Of a stretch of 64,000 bases of DNA, positions 20,820 through 31,354 are shown in pieces. Position 1 is the stretch's first letter. Every line of letters starts with the position of its first letter. This stretch comes from Symsagittifera roscoffensis (lineage: Eukaryota; Xenacoelomorpha; Acoela; Convolutidae): assembly GCF_963678635.1 (NCBI RefSeq), contig NW_026970609.1:46071-110070 (forward strand), read 5' to 3'. A program made the translations under genes and the position numbers. A model generated the notes under the pieces. That model did not search any database. It had not been told where the DNA came from and saw only the letters and a list, made by a program, of their open reading frames with translations.

Positions 20820-21195
20820 ACTCATTTGCCATTAACCGATTGATGTAGCATGGAACGATTTGTCTTAATTCCGTACTCAGTGTTTAATCACAAAGAAAAA
20901 TTCCAAGGAAAAAAATTGGAACAATCACACAGAGAAGATTGTACCAAAATTTTTGTTTTCTATCCCAGTCAGAAATCATCATATTAGATATTCAAGATAC
21001 AAAAGGATCTTGTAGACTTGGTGTTTGCACCAAAGCGAAAAATAGAGTTTTTCCAGATGTTTAATTTCCATTATTTGTTTACAGATGAAAATTTTGTCAT
21101 TTTGGCAAATTCTACACTAAAAGTTCCTATATAAATAATCAAAGATCTCAAAAAAAATGCTGGGAAAACTTTATGAAAAAGAGCTGAGAAAATGT
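20820..21195 (+). pseudogene. Polinton integrase remnant (copy 3b)
   Basis: The two ends of an integrase are joined here. The N-terminal segment (20860-21055) includes KLEQSHREDCTKI-like and VSQKSSY-like residues. It is followed at once by the extreme C-terminus (21095-21190: FWQILH*KFLYK*SKI, then KLYEKELRKCSK). The whole catalytic core has been deleted. The sequence after it is the splice-donor-like AAAGGTAAGT at 21201-21210. Confidence 0.55.
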
Positions 21196-22090
21196 TCAAA
21201 GTAAAGGTAAGTCATTTTTAAAATCAAAGTTTTATCAATCAGTTGTCTTGGATTCTTTCTCTATTGAGCTAGTTTCTAATGCTTCTTTTAATTGTTATCC
21301 GAATCAAAAATCTTAGTTCTATTACAAATTTTCTACCAGAACAAATACATCTTAGAAGTGAAATGGATGTTGCTATTTCAGAAAAAGCCTACCCTTCATT
21401 GTACGAAAACGTTAGTGAGGGAAAGTTTACTCTTTTAGATAGGTGAGAAAAGTCCGAGGAAAAAAGAAAGATTCACTCGGTGCATTTTGACCCGGGATTA
21501 TATCCAAGTATTGTTGATATAGTTGTAGCCATGAATGACAAAGTACGAAAAAGTTTGGGCGCACAAAAATATATTTATAACGGAATTTAATTATCGGTAT
21601 ATAAGCCTACACAAAAAATTGCCGTGCTTTCAACTGAGGATCAGTCAGTGTTTATGGTTCGAGGTGCTGATTTGAGTCACATTTTTGGTTGTGATTTAGA
21701 ACAAAATCAAGCATGGGTGATAATTAAAGAAAAAAGTCCAGATTATCATCAGTTTTCTTCCAACATTATAAGAATACTTTCCCAAATGAGTTATAGTGAT
21801 CTTATAGATATAAATTATAAAAGAATACAAAAATTAATTGCTGGGTTGTTTTCCCTTAGTTTCCAAATTACAAACTTGGAGACATAATATCTACAGGACA
21901 GCGCATTAGTTATAATCTCTTTACAAAGCCAAAACTAAAAAAAAGATCTTTCCATAGCATTAAATCAGAACTAAGGGATAGTACAGGTGAAAAAAGTTGT
22001 TTGGGTCCGTAGGAATTACACGAGTTCTTCTTTTGTTTCGCAAGATTTCGGATAGTCCTTTTTGATTTGCTTCATACAAAACGGTTGCTC
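21196..22090 (+). pseudogene. Polinton LYPS-type structural ORF (copy 3)
   Basis: A splice-donor-like GTAAGT (21205-21210) and a TATTTCAG acceptor (21373-21380) frame a gap of about 175 bases, as in copy 2. The main exon reads EKAYPSLYENVSEGKFTLLD, then VHFDPGLYPSIVDIVVAMND. The best open stretch is 21624-21887: STEDQSVFMVRGADLSHIFG, CDLEQNQAWVIIKEKSPDYH and MSYSDLIDINYK. The C-terminal part (about 21955-22080) has ALNQN and the decayed ELRDSTGEK-type block, then FVSQDFG. Probable virion structural protein by position and company; function inferred. Confidence 0.58.
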
Positions 22091-22385
22091 AAAGTTCAGC
22101 TAATTTTCCTTTTTTTTGGATATGCAAGACAGCTTGCATATGCACTTGGGAGAACTAAATATAGTCCCAGCTGCATAGAGAATCGGATCACATTTTTTTG
22201 AAATTGCTGCAAAACATTTGCAAAAAATTTGGAAAAAAGAGTTCGAAAACAGTTGGGAGGTAGAAAAAACAAATTGAAGTGTACATCTAGAGAAGCTTTT
22301 CCCGAAAAAAGAGTTCAAAAAACAGTCGCTCTCGCAAAGAAAACTTTGACCGAGTATAAATTAGTAAAAATGAGAGTAGTATAGG
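22090..22385 (+). pseudogene. Polinton small basic ORF, decayed (copy 3)
   Basis: In broken frames it shows the SRESDHIFLKLLQ block (ERIG.DLFEIAA in copy 5), then KKFGKKSSKTVGR and the Arg/Ser-rich end SRKKSSKNSRSRKENFD (22297-22350). It stops where repeat family R begins. No capsid ORF follows in this unit. Confidence 0.48.
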
Positions 22386-22560
22386 TTGGGGCTGAACAGG
22401 GGGGGGAGTGAGTGACCCCCGTGTTTTAAGATAGGGGATAGATCATCCAATCACCCAGCTATGTATTAACTTTGGGTATTGAGTCTACAATAGAATAAGA
22501 TAGGTAATAACAATGGTAAGGTTTAATGGTTAGTGTCATGGTAAGATAATGGTAAGAAAA
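22386..22560 (+). repeat. Interspersed repeat family R, plus orientation
   Basis: Starts after a run of eight G and contains GATAGGGGATAGATC, CACCCAGCTATGTATTAAC and repeated ATGGTAAG words. It is related to 62130-62580 (same orientation) and to 12840-13065 (opposite orientation). It again sits directly after the small basic ORF, the same neighbour as at 62130. Confidence 0.5.
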
Positions 22561-22954
22561 ACGAAATTTTGTAGATTTTGTGTGGAAATGTCTAATTTTT
22601 TCGCAAAACTTCTCGCCCGTTATCTAATTGTTAGTTATCAAAAATTAAATACCTGTAGGTTGTGTAATGATGGTTATGTACTTGATTTTTTCTTTCAAGA
22701 TAAATTAGTGGTAAGTTTTTGGGCAAAAACTTGGAGTTTTTGTCACAAGAATTGAAATTTTTCAAAAAAATTTCAAAACAAAATAAGATTTGTATAAGTC
22801 GATCTCTTAACAGTTTACTTTCTATCTACATGAATCCATTCAGAAACCTATGGAAACTTCGAAAAAAGCAAACATTCAAAGAAAATCCAACAGCAAAGAA
22901 AGTGTATGTAGCATTCAATTGTTTCAATTTTTACTACAGTTTACACGTTAAATT
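22560..22954. other. Spacer, no gene recognised
   Basis: AT-rich sequence between repeat R and the end of the polymerase gene. Short open stretches exist but show no conserved features. Confidence 0.5.
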
Positions 22955-25900
22955 TACAAATTCAGGATGAATTCCATCATTAAGCATTTCTCTTTTCGGA
23001 TAAAAGTAACTGAGTCCTTTTTTAGTTTGCTCATATGTTCCGACTAAATTGTTGGAGGTTTTGAGACCGCGATTGGTCGACTTCAAAATTACAGCTTTGT
23101 CAAGAACTGGTCTGTATTTAGACATTGGCCCATCCCCAGCATCTTCTGGCGTTGTTTTGTTGAGTCCTTTGCAGCTAAATTTAAATTTGTCGCACATACT
23201 ATCATAGCAGCAATACGTCTTGCTGCACAGGCACAGCATATCAGTGCAGCGAAATTCTTCTTTGAATAAATCATGTTCTCATTTGTCTTGCTTTTTGTGA
23301 ACAGCGCAGCATGCACGTGGAAAAAAAATTCTTAGTTACATCAGCTATAAAATCGTCTCTACAATCATTTCGACGAGTGTAGTTTCCACTGAGCTTTTTT
23401 TCAGGTATTATACAATCGTCCAGTTTCTCTACGGCTAATGCTATTTACAGAGAGTCTGTGCCCATCTCCATTTCCTCGAATTTGTTCTCATCGCAATACT
23501 TGTGGAAGAAATGTAGCATAACTTCAACATTCTAAGTTTGGCGTTTTGAAGAATGAAAAATCCTACAAAAATTCGTTCTCCATGTTCAATTGTTGACTTC
23601 ATTAGTTCTAATTCAGATAAATCTTTTTTTTACAACAATTAGTTGCTTGAAAAACTTCTCATTTATCGTTTTGTGCGTCTTCGCATCGCCGAGATAATTG
23701 GTTATCGTGTGTCTAGATCTGTCCATAATTTGATAACCGTACAAACTGTTACCGAGAAGCTTCATGGTCTCAGCAAAAATTCCAAAGTGTGGGTTTTTGT
23801 GTCTTCTCATCGAGCATCAACAACAGATTGAACAAATTGTTGAAACATTTCCTAGCTTTATACTCAACAAACTGATAAATTTTTGTACACTGAAGTCCAG
23901 GACTTAGAAAGAAGTTAAGAAGGGGTGTGATGATTGTGCCGTTTTCTAATTTAAAACTGGAAATCAACAATCGTTTTCTTTGGCATAGTTTTTCATGTGT
24001 TCTCCAATACCGTTACGGCAGAAGTCAATATTTTTTATTACTGGAGAAAAGTTTGAAAATGTGGGATTCAACTAGTCGGGAACTATTAAATCGCATTGCG
24101 CACAGCCAAAAAGAGATCCGTTCTGTTTTCGTCCATGTAAAGAATAAGTAGACAGATGTCTTTTGTAAGGAAATTTTGTCTTGACATGATTCTTGACTGA
24201 AGAATCTGTTTTGAAATGCTCCCACCAATCACACTCCCACATTTCGTGAATTTTGTAACCTCTTTTTTTATGTACTCTAGTCTCAACTCATCCAATTCTC
24301 ACTTCTTATTTCCCCTTTCAATATCTTGTTCTGACAAAGATGGACGGTTTTCTTGGCTTGAGCAAAAATGATAGTAGCAACCCCTAGCTTCGAATTTTGT
24401 TTAACAGTGATCGCAGCGGCCATCAATATGGAAACAGTCCAATTTTTTCTGAGCCATTTTCTAATTTAAAACTGGAAATCAACAATCGTTGTGTGTTTTT
24501 CAGCAAATCGCTTTCTTTGGCATAGTTTTTCATGTGTTCTCCAATATCGTTACGGCAGAAGTCAATATTGTTTATTGTTGGAGAAAAATTTGAAAATGTG
24601 GAATTCAACTCGTCGGGAACTATTAAACCGCATTTAATAGCATTTGTTGCATGTGCAAAACTCTCAATTTCTTTTACTATGGTCTCAACTTTTGATAGAA
24701 GGACATTGCCATGTTCTATAAAGTTCTTCTCCTGTTTTTTTTCTAGTTATAAATCGATCACTTTCAGAGTCATCCTAGTGTAAAATCCGGTCGGCATCTC
24801 TTGACAAATTGAGAATGGATACAACTGGATTGCGTCATTTCCAACTATTGTCTTGCAAACATTTGACGAGTTACGAATATATGTTTGATCGACTAGAGCT
24901 TTTCGTGTAAAAACTATTGATGGATCACCTGTCATGCCATCTGTAATTTTCTCACAAAAATCCTTATCTCCGCGGGTAAAGAACGGGTAAAATTTGTGTT
25001 TTGTCGATTTGTGTAAGCAGATTTTTGCCAGAATCGTGCATCCCGGTTTTAACATATCAAGTCCCTTTTCATGGTAAAACTCTATCTTTTTGCATAGCTT
25101 CAAGAGTAGGAACCGCATCTTTGTTGTTATACCATCGTAAGAAGTCTTCGAAAGTAATCATACTGTGTTGTTCCCAGATGCTTTTCAAACAAGAGTAATT
25201 TTCAGAGCCGGTTGGTGGAACTGACTGAATACGTAATTTTTTCAGCGCACTTTGTTGATCAAGTTCTCCATTCACCAGTTTTTGATAATCGTTGAAATTT
25301 TTCTCGGGAGGGTTGTGATTTTTCAGTTTGCTGAAAAAGGCTTCCTATGGAGGCAATTCCGTTCAGTCAAGCATGTCTGGACTGTCAAACCATTCGTAAG
25401 GGAAAAAATCTTAGGTTTCACTTGGTTTATAGGCTTTGAGAAACGAATCCAATGTTATTGCTCCTCTAGGAAACTTAATTATGTCCAGAAACTGAACATC
25501 TCCAAAATTGACTGATATGAATTCATTTGCTTTTCTTATTACTGTTAGTTCAACTTCTTTATCACATATACGGTACGCGGTCAAATAAGAATTGATAAGG
25601 TTAAGATCTTATCTGCCGCAATTGAAGCCGAACACCGGTAGGGGTTTAACATAGCGCTCTTAATGATGTTTAATGTCGATCAGCTGATTTTTTTGAATAA
25701 GAGTTGCGTCGACAAGTCAACTTCCTCGCCAGCCTCAACACAATCATCTTCATAATCGAAGACTTCTAGCGTTGAGTTTATCAAAAAAAAAGGTTTTGAC
25801 TCGATTGCTGACAATTCTTTTCGATTTCTTAAATTTTGGTTCTCATTTGTAATTTGCTTTTTCAGACAGAAGTTCCAAGCTGGAAACAAAAGCAATTATT

Positions 25901-27420
25901 AGAAGTTTCTGAACTTTTTCACACAAGAAAATTGGATCATCTTGTAGATTTGAAAATGTTGAGACGGAAATAGGGACATGTTTTCCAATCCAAGTAGTTT
26001 TTTTGGTTGCTTTCAATTCTCCTGTGGGAACCCAAATGGACTCGAAGACAAACACTGCTTCATTACTAAATAATTTTTGATTTTTGTTTCCGTCGTAATT
26101 CTCGAACATTGTTTTTCGAAATGTGTACGCGTTTTTGGGATGTATGTGTCGCACCCTTTTTTCATCTGATTGGGGGTTTGTTAAAGTGATCTGATTTGTG
26201 GAGCAAATTGTCACAGCTGGGTCATCGGAAACACTTGAAGAAGGAATCAATAGCATTCATTGAACAATATGGTTAACGAATCTCAACATTTTTACGGTTT
26301 ATTCAAACTTTCTAATAATTCGCCTCGCTATAGTTCCAAACTACTCTCACTCTTGAATGTCAAAAGTGTAAAAAAATATGTTACATTCAACTATTCCTTC
26401 TACAAGAGGTAGATCTTCAATTGACACTCCACGAAAGTTCTTCGGATCGTATTCAAATTTGGATATAAACTGTGTAAACAGTTCAGATGTGTGGGCAACG
26501 AGGTTACTATGGCAATGCATATACATTGTTAATGAACGGAAGAGGCAAAGATGATCTCGTTATGGTTGTTTATCTTTATCCGATAAAAGACAGTTTACTG
26601 AATAGTTTTTCAATTAAAATTCAGGCAAGACAGAGTCTGGACATCCTATTGGGATAACTTTTAGTAGTGCAGCAAAAATATTGACACTTGTGACCAACTT
26701 GAACCTCCACTTTGTGTTCTGACGCTCTTGAGTGCATTGCTCTACGATATCAAAATTTTCAGTTTTTTCCTGGAATGTAATCAAATCCAGTTTCGTTTAG
26801 TAAATGCGATTTTTCGAACCAAGTATTATTTTTGTGTGAATAGTAATACCAATATTCAACAAACTCAAAATTTGAAGAACAAATCCAAGGGAGATATTGC
26901 TTTTTGTTGCGGAATCCAGCTTATTGGATACTTCTTCAAGCTTCTCATTGATAATCTTGGTATCTAACTTTGACATTTGAAAGCTAAATATCGCATGTCT
27001 CCCATTCTCCATCTCCGTTTCTACCAGGAAGTGCTGACAGGCACAAAGTTCTTCCTTCAGTTTTGCACCATCTTCCCCTTCTGCCTCCACAATCTTGCTC
27101 AAATCCGCTACAGTATCACTGGATTTCCATTGTTTCGTCGCTTGTTCTTTTCTCCGGTGGTGTTGTAGAGAGTAGTAAGTTGGGAACTTTTGTTCACAAG
27201 AATACCTAATCTTTGACGGCTTCAATTTAGTTTGAGCATGCTTCTCAGCCATATGATAGTTCATATCTTGCTGATCGTGAGTGGAGCACTTAAAATCAGG
27301 ACAAAAATAACTCCTTCAGCAAATCTTTTTTGTTGTCGAGCTGATTGCGCCCTAACAAACATATTTCCTTATTTCCACAGTCTCCACACTTCATTTTTTC
27401 ATTGCGATTGAGGGCAGGCA
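22955..27420 (-). pseudogene. Protein-primed family B DNA polymerase of a Polinton, decayed
   Basis: This gene would replicate the transposon. Read from 27420 leftward, the N-terminus starts MKCGDCGNKEICLLGRNQLD and has zinc-finger-like Cys/His segments; 27264-26797 includes YSCEQKFPTYYSLQHHRRK and ELCACQHFLVETEMENGR. The exonuclease I site reads AVFVFESIWV (26067-26029), with Val where the catalytic Asp is expected. A long segment FLRWYNNKDAVPTLEAMQK lies at 25150-25090, and DPSIVFTRKALVDQTYIRNS at 24940-24870. Motif A is degraded to VGNDAIQLYPFSICQEMPTG (24850-24790). Motif B is ETMKLLGNSLYGYQIMDRSR (23770-23711). Motif C reads EMGTDSL then a stop (23471-23445). The C-terminus has MLCLCSKTYCCYDSM and GLSYFYPKREMLNDGIHPEF. 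Frameshifts, stops and an internal duplication make it dead. Confidence 0.75.
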
Positions 27421-27586
27421 TTATTTAAAAATTCTGGGATTTTGAAAATGTTCCAAAACTAAAAATTCAAAGTACCAATTGAACGAAAATACTTACTTTT
27501 TTCTTTTTGCGAAGTCATGAAACCGTTTCTGATTGGCAAACAAAAAGAAAGATTAAACCCAATAAATTAAGCGTATTATTACTAAA

Positions 27587-27780
27587 ATTGACGTCATTGC
27601 CTACGCAATTGTCTTTTTATGGTAGTTGTCTTTTTATTGACTAGAATTGACGTCACAGCCTACGCAATTTTCCTTTTACTGTAATTAAGTCATACTACAA
27701 ATAGAAATGTCGTCAACATCCACGCAATTTTTCTTCTATAGTAGTGAAATCATCGTCTACGCAACTTTCCAAGTATGGAG
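27587..27780. promoter_or_regulatory. Four-copy motif array with two TGACGTCA palindromes upstream of the polymerase gene
   Basis: Three copies at about 59-base spacing (27587, 27646, 27706) and a shorter fourth (27746) share the core GTCATNGCCTACGCAATT followed by a T-rich tract and ATGGTAG-like end. Two copies contain a perfect TGACGTCA (27589-27596 and 27648-27655), the classic CRE/ATF palindrome. The array lies between the minus-strand polymerase gene and a plus-strand ORF, the place of a two-way promoter. Related CACCTACGCAAT words occur upstream of another Polinton ORF at 57193-57236. Regulatory role is inferred. Confidence 0.45.
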
Positions 27781-27804
27781 AAATTTCTCAACTTTTCATT
27801 TCAG

Positions 27805-28154
27805 AAAATCAGCCAAGCAGAACTTCTAGAGATAATTTTGGATAAAAAAAAGATTTTTGGAAATTGATTATCAAAAAACCTTTGAATTTCTTCGAGTTAG
27901 TTTACAAGACAAATAAAAAAATTCCAATCGATTTTCTTAATGATGAAATAGATGTTGACTCTTGCTTTTTCCATATTTTTTTGGACGTTCATGTTGTCCA
28001 AAATAGAGTTCTCAGACCAAGTGAAGGTCTCTTTACGGAAATTTGCTCTATCAAAGAGTTTACTTTTGAACCACATTTTGCATATCAAAGCTATAACTTA
28101 CCGCTGAATTACACCCGACTAGAAAAGAAACTTTATTCATTTCAGAAAATTTAA
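27805..28154 (+). CDS. Small ORF of unknown function divergent from the polymerase gene
   Basis: The open stretch 27864-28154 (97 codons) starts MIIKKPLNFFELVYKTNKK and ends YTRLEKKLYSFQKI. It contains acidic (NDEIDVDSCF) and aromatic segments and no stops. A pyrimidine tract ending TTTCAG (27800-27805) lies just upstream and could be a splice acceptor, in which case the real protein is longer. No family recognised. It might be a Polinton gene, since it shares the array upstream with the polymerase. Confidence 0.3.
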
Positions 28155-28159
28155 AGATA

Positions 28160-28960
28160 AAAAAAATGTAACGATAACATTTTTAAGACTCTGTTTATTC
28201 CCTACCCGATACACATATTTGTCAAAATTCCCCAGCAAAGTTCTTTACTCCTCCATTTCTTCAAAGTTTTTCAAAGATCAAAAATTGCATGATCATGTTT
28301 GGAATCAGATTTCCAGAGATTTGCTTTGAAAAACTAATCAACTTTGAGTTATCTTCTCAAATCTGCATAAAAATCAAAGAACTTGACTATCTACTCAAGA
28401 ATCAGCAGTTTCTCATCAATAATATACACAAAATTAACTTCAATTGATGAGAAGACTTGCAAAGATGCTACTTTTGTTTGTATATTTTTCTTCTCTTGTT
28501 AGTTATCTCGGCAGTAATTCTTATTTTTACAGCAGAAAATTTTTGACTGTTTGATTTAACGATTGCTCCTATACATATTTTCATTTATTTGGAAAATTTA
28601 AGTCTTCAAAAGGTAACTTTTTGTCTGATTGTATTGGACAACTAGAAAAAAAATGAGCATATGTGTTAAAGTACCCAAAACGGAGCTTTTTTTCTGATAT
28701 GACACGACTTTTCTATAAGAATTCCATAAAAGGAAACTGAAATCTCATTGAGCACTACTACAATCCAAATGAGCAAAATCCATTCTGATTGGTTGAACCC
28801 ACACTTTCGAACTGAAGGTACCCTTCTCTACTAATTAAGAAACATTTTTTTTTCTCCGTAACTACCGTCAACTACCTCCTCTCTCAGCTCAAAATTTTTG
28901 AAATTCAACTTAACCACCGTCAAATACTTCTATCGCAACTGTAAATTGTGTTTTTTTTTC
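28160..28960. other. AT-rich spacer, no gene seen
   Basis: Stops are dense in all frames and no protein family is visible. A long pyrimidine tract at the right end leads into the candidate exon that follows. Confidence 0.45.
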
Positions 28961-28961
28961 T

Positions 28962-29453
28962 CAGAGTCTTTTACAGATTCAACTTCCCTCCCAACTTGTT
29001 GCTCAAAATGAATTCTCAGTGCAAAACAACAACTTTGTGTTTTCAGTACAATTTTCGGCTGATTTAGTACAAATACAAGTGCGAGAAACAGATTGTGGAG
29101 TTTTTCTGGCACGAATGGACATCCCAATCCAAGTCTGGCACATGGTGGAGGTGATGAGCAGGGGTTTCAACGAACATCTTATAACACAAGTACCCATGAC
29201 AGAGAACCAACATGTCGGAATGAACTACACCGAATTTCCTGACCTAAGATATGTGGCTAAACCATTCGACGATTTCCTGCTTCCTTGCGAAGAGATATAT
29301 GTGGACAACTTAATTACCATCGAAGAGGATGAGGGATTCTCCCAGCCAAATTCTCCAGTCAGCTATTCACCAAGACAGCCACCAGTGATGGAGGCAAGAC
29401 ACGGTTTGCGCTCCATTGAAAACTTGCAGCTGCTCGACAGCTCTTTGATTTGA
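28962..29453 (+). CDS. Candidate terminal exon, unknown protein
   Basis: A T-rich tract ending TTTCTCAG (28961) is followed by 163 open codons to a TGA-terminated end. The frame begins SLLQIQLPSQLVAQNEFSVQ, continues FSADLVQIQVRETDCGVFLA and IPIQVWHMVEVMSRGFNEHL, and ends with an acidic, Pro/Ser-rich tail (TIEEDEGFSQPNSPVSYSPR). If the reading is not spliced, the first ATG in frame is at 29019 (MQNNNF). The codon choice is less AT-rich than the surroundings and there are no stops, which suggests selection. The segment with VRE and a Trp may weakly resemble the ssDNA-binding domain of PC4-type proteins, but I would not name it so. It could be a host gene or a preserved Polinton gene. Confidence 0.45.
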   Translation, partial: QSLLQIQLPSQLVAQNEFSVQNNNFVFSVQFSADLVQIQVRETDCGVFLARMDIPIQVWHMVEVMSRGFNEHLITQVPMTENQHVGMNYTEFPDLRYVAKPFDDFLLPCEEIYVDNLITIEEDEGFSQPNSPVSYSPRQPPVMEARHGLRSIENLQLLDSSLI

Positions 29454-29499
29454 AAAAAATGGTTGTTGTCTTCCTTTTTTTGAAAAATTTCTTCGCATC

Positions 29500-30075
29500 T
29501 AGTGATTATATTTTAAAGAGTTAGCAACACAAAGAGATAAAGTAAGAGTTCATTGAAAAATTCGTTAAAAAATGCAAAGGTATGGTTTTTTTTATAAAGA
29601 ACTGTTGAAAAACCTTAATAAAAATCAAACTAATTATAAAATTGTTAAAAATTTGTACGAAATTTTATTGTAAGGATGGCAAAACAATTGAATCAATTTT
29701 AACATCTCGTAAAAAACTTCGCAAACTTGTTAAAAACTTTAAATTACTTTTTTTTTGCACCATGCAAAAACCTTTATAATATTTCTGGCACACTTGTTAA
29801 AAAAATCAAATAAATTCTAGAAAACTAAGAAAAAAATTCAATAAGTTTTCAATAAGATTTTAATCATCAAAAAGTTCGTTTTTTGCATGTATGTTGAACA
29901 AAAACATCAGAAAAACAATGTATTAAGATAGGGAACATTACTAAAAGTCATCAACAAAAAAAATTTTTCAGCAAGTATTTAACAAGTTTTTATCATGAGT
30001 TTTTCCGTTTTTTGCATCTGCTTAAGACGAAGAAACTAGTTTTTTGCTTTCGTTTTTTAAAAACCACAAAAAAAC
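29500..30075. repeat. Degenerate AT-rich repeats around the word GCAAACTTGTTAAAAA (left part)
   Basis: Words such as ACTTGTTAAAAA, AATTCGTTAAAAAATGC and CTGTTGAAAAACC recur at irregular spacing of roughly 50-90 bases. The same kind of sequence (GCAAACTTGTTGAAC, CACACGTGTTGAAAC) is found at 56800-56945, on the other side of the retroelement block. Confidence 0.45.
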
Positions 30076-30079
30076 TTGC

Positions 30080-30427
30080 ATCTAACACTTAGCTGGACCA
30101 CTAGGAGACTTGACTGGAACAGGTGACCAGACAAGTGGGAAAGTGGTGCTGGTGATCAAGTGCAGGACACGTCAAGGAGACAACCAGCAAGGAATCCAAC
30201 CAGAGAAGGACGGTAGTGTTCTCAAGTTGGTCAAACAGGTATCGTTAAAATCCGCATTTCATTATAGGCGATAAGTGTAAAATTGGATAAGTGGAACCCC
30301 GCTGTTTTGAGGAACGTTTTTACTCAAGCAGAGCCTGGAAACAGGTTATATGGTTTTCTCTCAGGAGGTTCAGCACCCAGCGCTTAGGGTAATTTTCGGC
30401 TTAAGAGGGGTCTAAAGAGGGGGGAGG
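30080..30427. other. Left edge of the composite retroelement block
   Basis: Base composition changes abruptly near 30090 from very AT-rich to balanced, purine-rich sequence. No ORF is visible. This is the position expected for a 5' LTR or leader, but no matching sequence was found near the right edge, so it is not called an LTR. Confidence 0.35.
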
Positions 30428-31068
30428 TTAGAAGGGGACTGGTTAGGTTAGAGGTTGGCGGTTGCAAATTGTAAGAAAGAGGGGACTTATTAGAGTAGCT
30501 AATTGATCGACATCGCTGATTTAGTTACATTAGAATCCTACAAGCGTGAATTATAGGAAGAGGATATATAAGAAACTTAAGGTTGAATTAAGGTAGGTAC
30601 CCTGGTCGGACCAGGTGGGGGAACGGAAGTAGACAGTTTTTGTGAACCGAAGAGAAAATATCGCATAAGATCGTTAGCAGGGGGGAGGAAAACGCGTGGC
30701 AATCAAGTACTAGACGTTTTTTGAATAAAAGGCTGACATCTGTCACTTTTGAATTTCAGGTGCGTTCATCTCTCTGTTTTTATAAAATTTTCCTGGTGTT
30801 AGAAGGGGGGCTGGTTAGGTTTGAGGTTGGCGGTTGCAAATTGTAGATTGGGGGGACACATTACTGTAACTGATCAATCGACATCGTCGATTTAGTTACA
30901 TTAGAATCTTACACGCGTGAATTATAAGTAGTGAACCCGGAAGGTAGATACACCATAAGAACGTTATTAGGGGGGAGATTACGCGTGACAATTAGGTACC
31001 AGACATTTTTTTTAAAAGGCTGACAATAGCAACCTTTGGGTTTTAGGTGGGTTCATCTTTCGGTTTTT
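30428..31068. repeat. Direct duplication of about 370 bases in the leader region
   Basis: Copy A (30428-30781) and copy B (30799-31068) share long words: GGTTGGCGGTTGCAAATTGTA, GATTTAGTTACATTAGAATC and GCGTGAATTATA. Both end in a GGTGNGTTCATCT segment. Copy B lacks about 85 bases that are present in copy A (30560-30645). Confidence 0.7.
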
Positions 31069-31354
31069 TTATCATTTTTCTCGTTTAAGTTTTTGCGTTT
31101 TCGGTATCAATTTTATCGGTTTTAAACGAACGAGGTGATCACAGAATTTCTGTGGACAATTTGAAATTCAACTTGCATCAGAAAATTAACAGGAAGATAA
31201 ATACAGGGAGGTTGGTAATTTAAACTTTTAGCCAGTAAGGTTGGGTTTTTGGGAAATTTTTTTACTAGAGCTCAAGTACACGTACCAAGTACAATGGTTC
31301 AAGAGTCCCGACAACGAATAAGAAGAGATCCGATTATCCCAACACTTGGTGGCA
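31069..31354. other. Non-repeat lead-in to the minisatellite
   Basis: Balanced-composition sequence with no gene. It ends with CACTTGGTGGCAAGGTCTGG at 31342-31361, where the 21-base rhythm begins. Confidence 0.4.

Noticed and set aside
30428-31068. 5' LTR of the retroelement
   Set aside because: The two copies lie side by side and no matching sequence was found at the 3' side (53.9-56.8 kb).
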